The position numbers were made by a program, and so were the translations under genes. From DASZXJ01 sp035545895 (GTDB lineage: Bacteria > Planctomycetota > Phycisphaerae > Tepidisphaerales > Tepidisphaeraceae): DNA of 39,394 nt. Location of the stretch: positions 1-39,394 of the forward strand of contig DASZXJ010000043.1 of the NCBI GenBank assembly GCA_035545895.1, in the 5' to 3' direction. Of the stretch, positions 25,218 to 33,640 are shown piece by piece. Under the pieces are notes generated by a model. The model searched no databases, had not been told where the DNA came from, and saw nothing but the letters and a program-made list of their open reading frames with translations. Every line of letters begins with the position of its first letter. The stretch's first letter is position 1.

Positions 25218-25922
25218 TTAGTCGGTTTTTTCGCCAAGCGTCGTTGCTTCAAGCAACGCGTCCTTGCCGTTTTTAGAGGCTCGACGTGCCTTGAGAAACT
25301 CGACGATGACCGGAATCACTGAAACAAAAACGATCACCAATACAACCAGTTCAAAATGCTTTTTGAAGAAAGGCCTGCTGCCAAGGGCGTAGCCCGCGCC
25401 CAGGCATAGCGAAACCCAAGCCACCGCGCCGATGACGCTGAAGATCAGGAATCGTGCATAGTTCATGCGCCCGATTCCAGCCACAAACGGGGCGAACGTG
25501 CGGATGATCGGAACGAATCGCGCCAGGATCACGGTCTTGGAGCCATATTTTTCGTAAAAGCCCTGGGCGTTGATTAAGTGCTTCTTATTGAGGAGCCTGG
25601 AATCTTCGCGCTTAAAGACGGCTGGGCCCAGGCGCCGGCCGAGCCAGTAGTTGACGTTGTCACCGATCAGGGCGGCTGCAAGCAAAAGCGGGCCAACGAG
25701 AAGGAGGTTAATGCCAATCTCTCTCCCCGCCACCGCGCCAATGGAAAAGATTAGCGAATCCCCTGGAAGAAAAGGCGTCACCACCAGCCCGGTTTCACAG
25801 AAAACGATGGCAAACAAGACCAGGTAGAGATTGTGAATGCCGACAAAATCGACCATGGCTCGCCATTTGTCGTCCTCGCCGAGGTGGCGGAGCAGGTCGA
25901 AAAGCTTGGTGAAGAATTCCAT
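25218..25922 (-). CDS. DedA family membrane protein
   Basis: 234 residues with about five membrane segments. The DedA/SNARE-associated motifs are FCETGLVVTPFLPGDSLIF (about 43-61), the ALIGDNVNYWLGRRLG stretch and ARFVPIIRTFAPFVAGIGRM, whose Arg and Pro residues are conserved. These proteins handle phospholipid or undecaprenyl-phosphate flipping and help maintain the proton motive force. It is convergent with the Tat lipoprotein gene (3 bp between the stops). The C-terminus is short and charged. Confidence 0.9.
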   Translation of the reverse strand: MEFFTKLFDLLRHLGEDDKWRAMVDFVGIHNLYLVLFAIVFCETGLVVTPFLPGDSLIFSIGAVAGREIGINLLLVGPLLLAAALIGDNVNYWLGRRLGPAVFKREDSRLLNKKHLINAQGFYEKYGSKTVILARFVPIIRTFAPFVAGIGRMNYARFLIFSVIGAVAWVSLCLGAGYALGSRPFFKKHFELVVLVIVFVSVIPVIVEFLKARRASKNGKDALLEATTLGEKTD

Positions 25923-26001
25923 TCGATTTCCAAGCTAACTTATCGGCCATTTGCGCACAATGCTGGAAGTGGTTCTGCCGATATCATAATATCTGGCATA
26001 C

Positions 26002-26271
26002 ATGGCGAAGAAGAAGCTCCCCAAGGTCCTGGCATTGCTTGATGAAGACATGTGCACCGGCTGCGAAGCCTGTTTGACGGTCTGTCCCGTCGATTGCATC
26101 AGCACGATTCCCGGACCCCGGCACGAAGCGGCATTTCAAGTCTGTACGATTGATCTGCCTCGGTGTATTGGATGCACTCTTTGTCATCAGGTCTGTCCTT
26201 GGGATTGCATTACGATGATTCCCACCGACCAATTTCTTCAAAACGAAACGACGGCCAAGCAGCTCGCATAA
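26002..26271 (+). CDS. 2[4Fe-4S] ferredoxin
   Basis: 89 residues. Two CxxCxxCxxxCP motifs are present: CTGCEACLTVCP (about 18-29) and CIGCTLCHQVCP (about 55-66), so it should bind two [4Fe-4S] clusters and carry electrons in the cytoplasm. The region between the motifs is longer than in clostridial ferredoxins. Its partner is not known. It is 96 nt upstream of kaiC on the same strand, with a TATATAAG stretch in the gap, so it may or may not be cotranscribed. Confidence 0.9.
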   Translation: MAKKKLPKVLALLDEDMCTGCEACLTVCPVDCISTIPGPRHEAAFQVCTIDLPRCIGCTLCHQVCPWDCITMIPTDQFLQNETTAKQLA

Positions 26272-26305
26272 CGGATCGGCGAGTGTTTTTGGTACGCGCA
26301 AACTT

Positions 26306-26347
26306 CAGGGCCGCCCTGATGGTCGGCTTCCGTTCGTACTTATATAA
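26306..26347 (+). promoter_or_regulatory. Possible kaiC control region
   Basis: CAGGGC-C-GCCCTG (26306-26318) is a short inverted repeat, and TATATAAG (26341-26348) could serve as a -10 box, 20 nt before the kaiC ATG. No -35 box is recognisable. Confidence 0.3.
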
Positions 26348-26367
26348 GAGACGCGTGAGATGGGACT

Positions 26368-28101
26368 ATGCCAAAAAATGTGACAAAGAAAACATTGGAG
26401 AAAGTTCGTACAGGCATCGATGGGCTTGATGAAATCACCCATGGCGGTTTCCCGAAGGGGCGTCCCACGTTGATCTGCGGTGGGCCGGGTTGTGGCAAAT
26501 CGTTGACTGGAATCGAATTCCTGGTGCGCGGCGCGACTGAATTTGGCGAGCCAGGCGTGCTGATGACCTTCGAAGAGACCAGGGACGACATTAAGAAGAA
26601 CATCGCGTCGCTGGGCTTCGATCTGGATCAGTTAATCCGTGACCGAAAGATCGTGGTTGACTATGTCAAGGTCGACCGCCAGGAGATCGACGAGAACGGA
26701 GAATACGATTTGGAAGGTTTGTTTATTCGCCTGGATTATGCGATTCGCGAAATCGGTGCCAGGCGGGTGATGCTCGATACGATCGAAAGCCTGTTCTCCG
26801 GCCTTTCAAACGAGGGCATTCTGCGGGCCGAACTCCGGCGGCTTTTCGGATGGCTTAAAGAAAAAGGAATGAGCACGGTTATCACCGCTGAGCAAGGCGA
26901 AGGAATGCTCACTCGCCAGGGATTGGAAGAATACGTTTCCGACTGCGTCATCCTGCTGGATCATCGAATTGAAAACCAGGTGTCAATTCGCCGGCTTCGC
27001 GTGGTGAAATATCGCGGGACAACGCACGGGACGAACGAATATCCTTTCCTTATCGATGAGGAGGGTATTTCGGTGCTGCCGATCACGTCGATCGGCCTGG
27101 ACCATGCAGCCAGTCGTGAAAAGGTCTCCACGGGCGTACCCCGGCTCGACTTGATGCTCGGCGGCAAGGGTCTTTATCGGGGCAGCAGCGTCCTGATTAC
27201 GGGCACGGCCGGCACGGGCAAAAGCACTCTGTCCGCGGCGATCGCCAATGCATGCTGCGAGCGCGGCGAACGGTGCCTCTATTTTGCCTTCGAAGAAAGT
27301 AGGAACCAGATCATTCGCAACACCGAATCGATCGGAATGAATCTCGAACGCCACGTCAAGAAAGGTCTGCTGCATTTCTTCAACGCCCGGCCGAGCCTGC
27401 ATGGTTTGGAGATGCACCTGGCGATCATGCACAAGCGAGTGTCGCAATTGAAGCCGACGATGGTGATCATCGATCCGATCAGCAATTTTGCCACCGGCTC
27501 CGCCGAGCGAGATGTCCACCAGATGCTCATTCGGCTGGTCGATTTTCTGAAAATGTCCAGCATTACATCGATCTTCACGAATTTGACTTCCACCGAGATG
27601 GTTCGGGAAAGCACGGACATGGGCATATCTTCGATCATGGATACGTGGATCCTGCTGAGGGATATCGAGATCTGGGGTGAACGGAACCGGGGCATTTATG
27701 TGCTTAAAAGCCGTGGCGCTCCCCATTCAAACCAGATTCGTGAATTCACAATCAGTGAAAACGGCATTGATATTCGGGATGTTTATCTGGGGCCGGAAGG
27801 CGTATTGACTGGCTCAGCGCGTATGGCAGTGGAGGCGAGGGAAAAGGCCGCTTCACTATTGCGCGACCAGGAAATGGAGCGCCGTTCGGCGAAATTGGAG
27901 AGAAAACGGCTCGCCATGGAAGCCCAAATTGCGGCAATTCGAGCGGAATTTGAAGCCGAATCCATTGAAGAGGGCCGCGAAATGGAAATTGAGCGAGATC
28001 GTGAGCAGACTTTGAAGACTGATCGCCTTAAAATGGGATTGAGTCGATGGGCCGATGTCAACGCCAACGGTGGCATGCACGCCATAAAAGGCAAGTCATG
28101 A
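26368..28101 (+). CDS. kaiC: KaiC-family clock ATPase/kinase with charged C-terminal extension
   Basis: 577 residues with two RecA-like KaiC domains. CI holds Walker A GGPGCGKS (38-45) and catalytic Glu pair TFEE (69-70). CII holds GTAGTGKS (279-286) and AFEE (309-310). The phosphorylation site Ser431-Thr432 of Synechococcus KaiC corresponds to Ser421-Ser422 (GISSIMDT), so both acceptors are hydroxyl residues. The Synechococcus protein is about 519 residues; here residues ~487-555 form a highly charged, probably coiled-coil tail. The cyanobacterial tail binds KaiA; no kaiA is present here, which fits an altered tail. The stop overlaps kaiB (ATGA). Such KaiCs are reported as timers or stress modules outside cyanobacteria. 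Confidence 0.93.
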   Translation: MPKNVTKKTLEKVRTGIDGLDEITHGGFPKGRPTLICGGPGCGKSLTGIEFLVRGATEFGEPGVLMTFEETRDDIKKNIASLGFDLDQLIRDRKIVVDYVKVDRQEIDENGEYDLEGLFIRLDYAIREIGARRVMLDTIESLFSGLSNEGILRAELRRLFGWLKEKGMSTVITAEQGEGMLTRQGLEEYVSDCVILLDHRIENQVSIRRLRVVKYRGTTHGTNEYPFLIDEEGISVLPITSIGLDHAASREKVSTGVPRLDLMLGGKGLYRGSSVLITGTAGTGKSTLSAAIANACCERGERCLYFAFEESRNQIIRNTESIGMNLERHVKKGLLHFFNARPSLHGLEMHLAIMHKRVSQLKPTMVIIDPISNFATGSAERDVHQMLIRLVDFLKMSSITSIFTNLTSTEMVRESTDMGISSIMDTWILLRDIEIWGERNRGIYVLKSRGAPHSNQIREFTISENGIDIRDVYLGPEGVLTGSARMAVEAREKAASLLRDQEMERRSAKLERKRLAMEAQIAAIRAEFEAESIEEGREMEIERDREQTLKTDRLKMGLSRWADVNANGGMHAIKGKS

Positions 28102-28421
28102 AAAAGAACACTCATCGGACGAGCAGCGCATCGGCGGATGCAAACGCGCCGTACAAACTTCGCCTGTATGTCGCTGGGCAGACACCCAGGTCAATGGAAG
28201 CTTTTTCCAATCTCCAGAAGTTGTGCGATGAATATCTGCCCGGCCAATATCTTATCGAGGTGATCGACTTGATGGAAAATCCCAAGCTCGCCACCGAACA
28301 CCAGATCCTGGCGTTGCCGACGCTTGTGCGGCGTTTGCCGCCTCCAATCAAGCGAGTCATTGGAAATCTTTCCAACAAGGACAAGTTTCTGGTTGGAATG
28401 GATTTGATGCAGGCATCGTGA
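28098..28421 (+). CDS. kaiB: KaiB-like protein 1
   Basis: 107 residues from ATG 28098, overlapping kaiC by 4 nt. The thioredoxin-like KaiB core begins at YKLRLYVAGQTPRS (about 19-32) and continues with IEVIDLMENPKLATEHQILALPTLVRRLPPP and KRVIGNLSN. That stretch matches the fold-switching half of KaiB, which binds the CI ring of KaiC. The first ~18 residues are an extra polar tail. A longer frame opens at 28047 but lies inside kaiC. Confidence 0.93.
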   Translation: MKKNTHRTSSASADANAPYKLRLYVAGQTPRSMEAFSNLQKLCDEYLPGQYLIEVIDLMENPKLATEHQILALPTLVRRLPPPIKRVIGNLSNKDKFLVGMDLMQAS

Positions 28422-28445
28422 CGCACGCGTAATTTCGGCAGCGAC

Positions 28446-28814
28446 ATGATGAGCAACAAGCCCCCAGTCAACCGCGCGAAGACGTTTGAGAAGAGCCTGG
28501 AAGTCTCCGCGTCGTCACCGGAACACTACGTGCTCAAATTGTATGTCACGGGCAGCACGCCCCGCTCGACCAAAGCCATTCAGGACATCCGGGCATTTTG
28601 CGAAAATAACCTGACGGGGAATTTCGAACTCGAAGTCATCGATATTCACCAGCAGCCGCTGCTCGCCCGCTCCGAGCAGATCATCGCGGCCCCGACGCTC
28701 ATTAAAGAGGAACCGTTGCCTTTGCGCAAGCTGATTGGCGATCTTTCCAACACAGAACGGATTCGCGCGAATCTCAACATGCCGCCCACATCGCAAACGG
28801 GAGCCGTTCACTAA
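28446..28814 (+). CDS. kaiB: KaiB-like protein 2
   Basis: 122 residues. The core VLKLYVTGSTPRSTKAIQDI, LEVIDIHQQPLLARSEQIIAAPTL and LRKLIGDLSN aligns with the first copy but differs at many positions, and it has longer N- and C-terminal tails. Two neighbouring KaiBs are a known pattern in non-cyanobacterial kai clusters; they may bind different KaiC states or the kinase. It starts 24 nt after kaiB1 (ATGATG, start uncertain by one codon) and overlaps the kinase start by one base (TAATG). Confidence 0.92.
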   Translation: MMSNKPPVNRAKTFEKSLEVSASSPEHYVLKLYVTGSTPRSTKAIQDIRAFCENNLTGNFELEVIDIHQQPLLARSEQIIAAPTLIKEEPLPLRKLIGDLSNTERIRANLNMPPTSQTGAVH

Positions 28815-30601
28815 TGACGACAGACCGGGAAAGGCGGGACATTGACGAGCTTCGTAATCGGCTGCGCGAGGCCGAGGAGACTCTTTCAGCCATCCGCAAC
28901 GGTGAAGTCGATTCCCTCGTCGTCAACGGTCCTGATGGGGAACGGATTTACAGCCTCAAGGGGGCGGAGCAGCCCTATCGCATTTTTGTCGAACAGATGC
29001 TTGAAGGCGCGGTGATACTCAACGATCGCGGGACAATTCTCTATTCCAACCATCGCTTTGCCGAAATGATGCACACGCCGCTGGAGCGGGTGATCGGTTC
29101 GAGCATCAATCTGTTTGTCCGAGAAGATGATCAAACTCTTCTGGGAGACATTCTTCATCGCCCGGAAGGTCGCAAGGTGCGATTGCAGCTCAATGCAATA
29201 AACGGCACACCTGTCTCCGCCCTGCTGTCATTTAATGCCATGCCGCACAGTGAAATTGGCGCAATCAGCCTGGTGGTCACTGATCTGACCGAGCAGGAGG
29301 AAAAACGTGAGCTTGCCGCCGCCGTGGAAAATCTCCGTTCCGCTCAGGCGCAGCTCGAGCGAAAGAACGAGGAGTTGTCTCATGCGCGTCGCGCCGCGGA
29401 AGAAGCCAATGACGCCAAGGACAACTTTCTGGCCGCTTTGTCACACGAATTGCGCACTCCGCTCACGCCCGTTTTGATGACCATCGAAACCATCGAATCT
29501 GATCCAGGTCTTGATCGTGCGATGCGCAGCCAGCTTGAAATGATGCGCCGAAACGTCCAGTTGGAAGCAAGGCTCATCGACGATCTTCTGGATATCACCC
29601 GCATTGTGCGAGGCAAGATCGACCTGCGATCCGAACGGGTGAACATGCACGCGGTCATCGCACAGGCCATCGAGATTTGCCGCAGCGACAATTCGGCGAG
29701 GAATCTGAAGATCTTGCAGGAACTGAATGCGGATCATTTCTTCGTGGAAGGCGATTCCGTCCGCTTGCATCAGATTCTGTGGAACCTGATCCGCAACGCC
29801 ATCAAGTTTACGCCGGATGGAGGCACCATCCGGATTGGAACGAGCAACCAGGGCCAGGTGCTGCAATTGTCCGTGGCAGACACCGGCATCGGCATTGAGC
29901 CGGAGATGATCGACAAGCTGTTCACTCCGTTCGAGCAGACCAGCCGGATCATCACGCAAAAGTTTGGTGGTCTGGGGTTGGGCCTGGCTATCAGCAAGCG
30001 CCTGGCCGAATTGCATGGTGGCAGCCTTTTTGTAAGCAGCAGAGGACGTGGATATGGTTCAACCTTCACCTTGAATCTGCCCTGCGCAGCCATGGCGCAG
30101 AACGATGAGTCGCAGATAACGGATAAGCCTGTTGGTCGCTCACCTTCTCAACTGCAAATTCTTCTGGTGGAAGATCACGAGGACACGCGCGTGAGCCTGG
30201 CTCTGATCCTGGGCCGCAAGCACGCCGTTCGGGAGGCCGAGAGCATCGGGGCCGCGCTAAAGGCCGCCAGCGAGCATCGCTTTGATCTGGTCATCAGCGA
30301 CCTGGGACTGCCGGACGGCAGCGGCCTGGAGCTCATGCGCCAATTGCGACAACAGTATTCGTTACGCGGCATCTGCCTTAGCGGGTTCGGCATGGAGGAA
30401 GACGTTTCCCGAAGCGCAGCCGTTGGGTTCGATCACCATCTGACCAAGCCGGTTGATTTCAACAAACTCGAGGCGGTGATCGATTCAATTTCGCCCGCAC
30501 CCGGCACAACCTGCGCCGATGGATGTGATGATCGTTATGCTCACAATCGTCCTGACCCGCATACAGACTCCACTTTGACTTCAAAACGACCGAAAGTTTG
30601 A
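28814..30601 (+). CDS. PAS-containing hybrid histidine kinase of the kai operon
   Basis: 595 residues, no membrane segment, so cytoplasmic. The N-terminal ~50 residues (EAEETLSAIRNGEVDSLVV) resemble those of kinases linked to KaiB/KaiC clusters. A PAS domain follows (about 52-160), then a coiled coil. HisKA has phospho-His211 in ALSHELRTPLTP. HATPase has N328 (NLIRNAIKFT), DTGIG (356-360) and GGLGLGLAIS. The receiver domain (about 447-560) has E453-D454, phospho-Asp496 in VISDLGLP, Ser523 and Lys545. It overlaps kaiB2, so it is the probable output of the module. It lacks a DNA-binding output domain, so a further partner is needed. Confidence 0.93.
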   Translation: MTTDRERRDIDELRNRLREAEETLSAIRNGEVDSLVVNGPDGERIYSLKGAEQPYRIFVEQMLEGAVILNDRGTILYSNHRFAEMMHTPLERVIGSSINLFVREDDQTLLGDILHRPEGRKVRLQLNAINGTPVSALLSFNAMPHSEIGAISLVVTDLTEQEEKRELAAAVENLRSAQAQLERKNEELSHARRAAEEANDAKDNFLAALSHELRTPLTPVLMTIETIESDPGLDRAMRSQLEMMRRNVQLEARLIDDLLDITRIVRGKIDLRSERVNMHAVIAQAIEICRSDNSARNLKILQELNADHFFVEGDSVRLHQILWNLIRNAIKFTPDGGTIRIGTSNQGQVLQLSVADTGIGIEPEMIDKLFTPFEQTSRIITQKFGGLGLGLAISKRLAELHGGSLFVSSRGRGYGSTFTLNLPCAAMAQNDESQITDKPVGRSPSQLQILLVEDHEDTRVSLALILGRKHAVREAESIGAALKAASEHRFDLVISDLGLPDGSGLELMRQLRQQYSLRGICLSGFGMEEDVSRSAAVGFDHHLTKPVDFNKLEAVIDSISPAPGTTCADGCDDRYAHNRPDPHTDSTLTSKRPKV

Positions 30602-30676
30602 AGGTTCACGCCCGAAAACCCATTCCGCCGATAAATTGATTGTGGTTTCCTTCGCGACAGCGGCATCGGCGCTTCC

Positions 30677-30704
30677 TTGATTACCGCGTTATGGCATCTA
30701 CAAT
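30677..30704 (+). promoter_or_regulatory. Probable clpC promoter
   Basis: TTGATT (30677-30682) and TACAAT (30699-30704), spaced by 16 nt, would start transcription near 30711 in the 220-bp gap between the kinase and clpC. A hairpin AGCCGG/CCGGCT (30784-30789, 30801-30806) lies in the leader. No CtsR-type heptad operator was seen. Confidence 0.55.
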
Positions 30705-30810
30705 CGGGCGGTGAACTGTGACGGAGCACGGAACGTATCATCACAGTCCCCCGAGGGCGCACGGTTGCGTCTGCTGTGAAAGGAGCCGGCCTTAATAACA
30801 CCGGCTGATT

Positions 30811-30815
30811 GGGAG
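30811..30815 (+). promoter_or_regulatory. Ribosome binding site GGGAG deciding the clpC start
   Basis: GGGAG ends 6 nt before ATG 30822 but directly touches ATG 30816, so the later start (MFERFTDRAR) is favoured; this is also the usual ClpC beginning. Confidence 0.65.
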
Positions 30816-30821
30816 ATGGAC

Positions 30822-33347
30822 ATGTTTGAACGATTTACGGACCGGGCGAGAAAAGTCATGGCGCTGGCCAACCAGGAAGCCCAGCGCTTCAACCACGAAT
30901 ACATCGGCACCGAACACATCCTTCTTGGACTCGTAAAGGAAGGTTCGGGCGTGGGCGCTAATGTATTGAAGAATCTTGACGTTGACCTGCGTAAAGTACG
31001 TCTCGAAGTCGAAAAGCTGGTTAAGAGCGGCCCCGACATGGTCACCATGGGCAAACTGCCCCAGACCCCGCGGGCGAAAAAGGTGATTGAATATGCGATT
31101 GAGGAAGCCCGCAACCTCAATCACAATTATGTAGGCACGGAGCATCTGCTGCTCGGGTTGTTACGGGAACATGATGGTGTAGCGGCCCAAGTATTGATGA
31201 ATCTCGGATTGAAGCTAGAGGAAGTCAGGGAGGAAGTTCTGAATCTTCTAGGAGCAGGCGTGGAAAGCGAAGAACCCCAACAACAGGAAAAGCAAGGCAC
31301 CAAGGGCAAGAGCAAGACTCCAGCCCTGGATAGCTTCGGTCGCGATCTCACGGAACTGGCGCGCGAAGGCTCGCTGGACCCGGTGATCGGCCGCCGAAAT
31401 GAAATCGAACGCGTCATTCAAATCCTTTGCCGTCGCCAGAAGAACAATCCGGTTCTGCTTGGCGAGGCGGGCGTTGGCAAGACCGCCATCGTCGAAGGCC
31501 TGGCCCAGATGGTGATCTCGAGCAATGTGCCGGAGATTCTACACGATCGGCGGATTGTTGTGCTCGACCTGGCGATGATGGTCGCGGGCACGAAATACCG
31601 CGGGCAGTTTGAAGAGCGCATCAAGGCGGTGATGAACGAAGTCCGCCGGGCGAAGAATGTCATCCTCTTTATTGACGAACTGCACACGCTCGTTGGTGCC
31701 GGTGGCGCTGAAGGCGCAATCGACGCCAGCAATGTACTCAAGCCCGCATTATCGCGCGGCGAGATTCAGTGCATCGGCGCAACCACCTTCGATGAATACC
31801 GCAAGTACATTGAAAAAGACGCAGCCTTGGCTCGACGATTCCAGCCGATCACGGTCGATCCGCCAAGCACCGAAGACACGGTCGAAATCCTCAAAGGCCT
31901 GCGCGATCGGTATGAAGCGCACCACCGCGTGCAAATCACCGATGCCGCGCTGGAAGCGGCCGTTGAAATGTCCGATCGTTATATCACCGGCCGATGCCTG
32001 CCCGACAAGGCGATCGACGTGCTTGACGAAGCGGGGGCCCGCATCCGTCTGCGCAGCATGACCAAGCCGCCGAACCTGGCGGAAATTGAAGAACAGATCG
32101 AGCGGCTGAGCATTCAAAAGGACGAAGCCGTCAAGAATGCCGAGTACGAAGAAGCCGCCAAGCTCCGCGATCACGCTGAAACCCTTCGCGCCAAAAAGGA
32201 AGAAATGCAGCGACAGTGGCGCGAAAAGGCCAAGGAAGTCGATGGCGTGGTCGATGAGGAAGTCATTGCCGAAGTCGTCAGCAAAATGACCGGCGTGCCT
32301 CTTACGCGTTTGGAAAAGGAAGAAGCCCAGCGATTGCTCGAACTGGAAAACGAACTTCACAAGAAGGTCGTTTCGCAGGACGAAGCCATCAAGACGATCT
32401 CCAAGACGATTCGTCGCGCACGTTCGGGGCTGAAGGATCCGCATCGCCCGATGGGATCGTTCCTGTTCCTCGGACCATCCGGCGTGGGCAAAACCTTGCT
32501 CTCCAAGGCGCTGGCTGAATTCATGTTCGGCGATGCCGATGCGCTGGTGCAGATTGACATGAGCGAATACATGGAGAAGCATAACGTCAGCCGATTGATC
32601 GGCGCTCCTCCGGGCTATGTCGGCTACGAGGAAGGCGGCCAGCTCACCGAGCGCATCCGCCGGCGTCCCTATTCGGTCGTGCTGCTCGACGAAGTCGAGA
32701 AAGCGCACCCGGACGTGTTCAACATGCTGCTTCAGATCATGGAAGAAGGCCGGCTGACCGACTCGTTTGGCCGGCACGTCGATTTCCGCAACGTCGTGAT
32801 GATCATGACGAGCAACATCGGCGCTGAAATGATCAAAGGCGGCGTGCAACCGTTCGGCTTGTCGGGCAAGGCGCGAGGCACGCAGGAAGAGCAAAACTAT
32901 CAGAAGATGAAGGACACGCTCATGAAGGAAATCGAGCGTTACTTCCGCCCCGAGTTCATCGGCCGACTGGACGACGTGATCGTCTTCAAGCCGCTGCAAC
33001 GGGCTGACCTTGAGAACATCGTCGAGATCGAGCTGCGAAAAGTCACCAAGCGTCTGACCGATCATGGCTTGAAGATCGAATTGTCGCAGGAAGCCAAGGA
33101 GTTCCTGATCGAAAAAGGAACCAACACTGATTTCGGCGCTCGTCCGCTGCGTCGCGCGATCGAGCAGCATGTCGAGGATCCGCTCAGCGAGGAGATTCTT
33201 CGCGGCGGATTCAAAGGCAAGGACCTGATCCGAATCAGCGTCAAATCCCCTGAAGGCGGCGAGAAGCATTTGTACTTCGAAGCGTTCAAGGCCGAACCGG
33301 CGTCCGGCGAGAAGCAACTCGCCCAGGCCGGCAGCGACGCCACCTGA
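30822..33347 (+). CDS. clpC: ATP-dependent protease ATPase subunit ClpC
   Basis: 841 residues. It is a cytoplasmic AAA+ unfoldase for ClpP. The double Clp-N domain fills residues 1-150 (MFERFTDRARKVMALANQEA). AAA domain 1 has Walker A GEAGVGKT (214-221) and Walker B FIDELHTLVGAG. The UVR motif (about 425-460, KDEAVKNAEYEEAAKLRD) separates ClpC from ClpA and ClpB. AAA domain 2 has GPSGVGKT, and the C-terminal part is a Clp D2-small domain. No adaptor gene (mcsA/B) or ctsR is adjacent. An intrinsic terminator follows. It comes 220 bp after the kai operon but has its own promoter, so co-regulation is not implied. Confidence 0.96.
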   Translation: MFERFTDRARKVMALANQEAQRFNHEYIGTEHILLGLVKEGSGVGANVLKNLDVDLRKVRLEVEKLVKSGPDMVTMGKLPQTPRAKKVIEYAIEEARNLNHNYVGTEHLLLGLLREHDGVAAQVLMNLGLKLEEVREEVLNLLGAGVESEEPQQQEKQGTKGKSKTPALDSFGRDLTELAREGSLDPVIGRRNEIERVIQILCRRQKNNPVLLGEAGVGKTAIVEGLAQMVISSNVPEILHDRRIVVLDLAMMVAGTKYRGQFEERIKAVMNEVRRAKNVILFIDELHTLVGAGGAEGAIDASNVLKPALSRGEIQCIGATTFDEYRKYIEKDAALARRFQPITVDPPSTEDTVEILKGLRDRYEAHHRVQITDAALEAAVEMSDRYITGRCLPDKAIDVLDEAGARIRLRSMTKPPNLAEIEEQIERLSIQKDEAVKNAEYEEAAKLRDHAETLRAKKEEMQRQWREKAKEVDGVVDEEVIAEVVSKMTGVPLTRLEKEEAQRLLELENELHKKVVSQDEAIKTISKTIRRARSGLKDPHRPMGSFLFLGPSGVGKTLLSKALAEFMFGDADALVQIDMSEYMEKHNVSRLIGAPPGYVGYEEGGQLTERIRRRPYSVVLLDEVEKAHPDVFNMLLQIMEEGRLTDSFGRHVDFRNVVMIMTSNIGAEMIKGGVQPFGLSGKARGTQEEQNYQKMKDTLMKEIERYFRPEFIGRLDDVIVFKPLQRADLENIVEIELRKVTKRLTDHGLKIELSQEAKEFLIEKGTNTDFGARPLRRAIEQHVEDPLSEEILRGGFKGKDLIRISVKSPEGGEKHLYFEAFKAEPASGEKQLAQAGSDAT

Positions 33348-33392
33348 CCCGTTTGGCGGCGGCCGGCAGGGCCGCGTTAAGATGCGAAACCG

Positions 33393-33425
33393 GGCGGCGG
33401 ACACCTGTCCGCCGCCTTTTGTTTG
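33393..33425 (+). terminator. Intrinsic terminator of clpC
   Basis: GGCGGCGGACA (33393-33403) and TGTCCGCCGCC (33406-33416) form an 11-bp stem (with a 2-nt nominal loop), followed by TTTTGTTTG. The remaining 33426-33640 holds no recognisable gene and no clear promoter. Confidence 0.9.
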
Positions 33426-33640
33426 CCCCCTAAAGCCGCCCCGCGGTCTGAACGATCTATGACAGGTAAGTGCCGATTCCGCCTGTGGTTCGGTTATCGG
33501 TCTTACGCGGACTCGCGTGGAACCAGCCGTCATGGTAAACTCCGTGAAGTTGGTTCAAACCGTGCTCCGGTCCGACCCAAAAATCCAAGCCGTTCGGAAA
33601 ACGCGCATCCAGAACCGGCTCAGCTGATGCGCGATCCCTA

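Noticed and set aside
30816..30821. clpC start at ATG 30816
   Set aside because: It would touch GGGAG directly; ATG 30822 has proper spacing and the family's usual beginning.
31749..33533. 594-residue minus-strand ORF
   Set aside because: It is a shadow of clpC with no family pattern.
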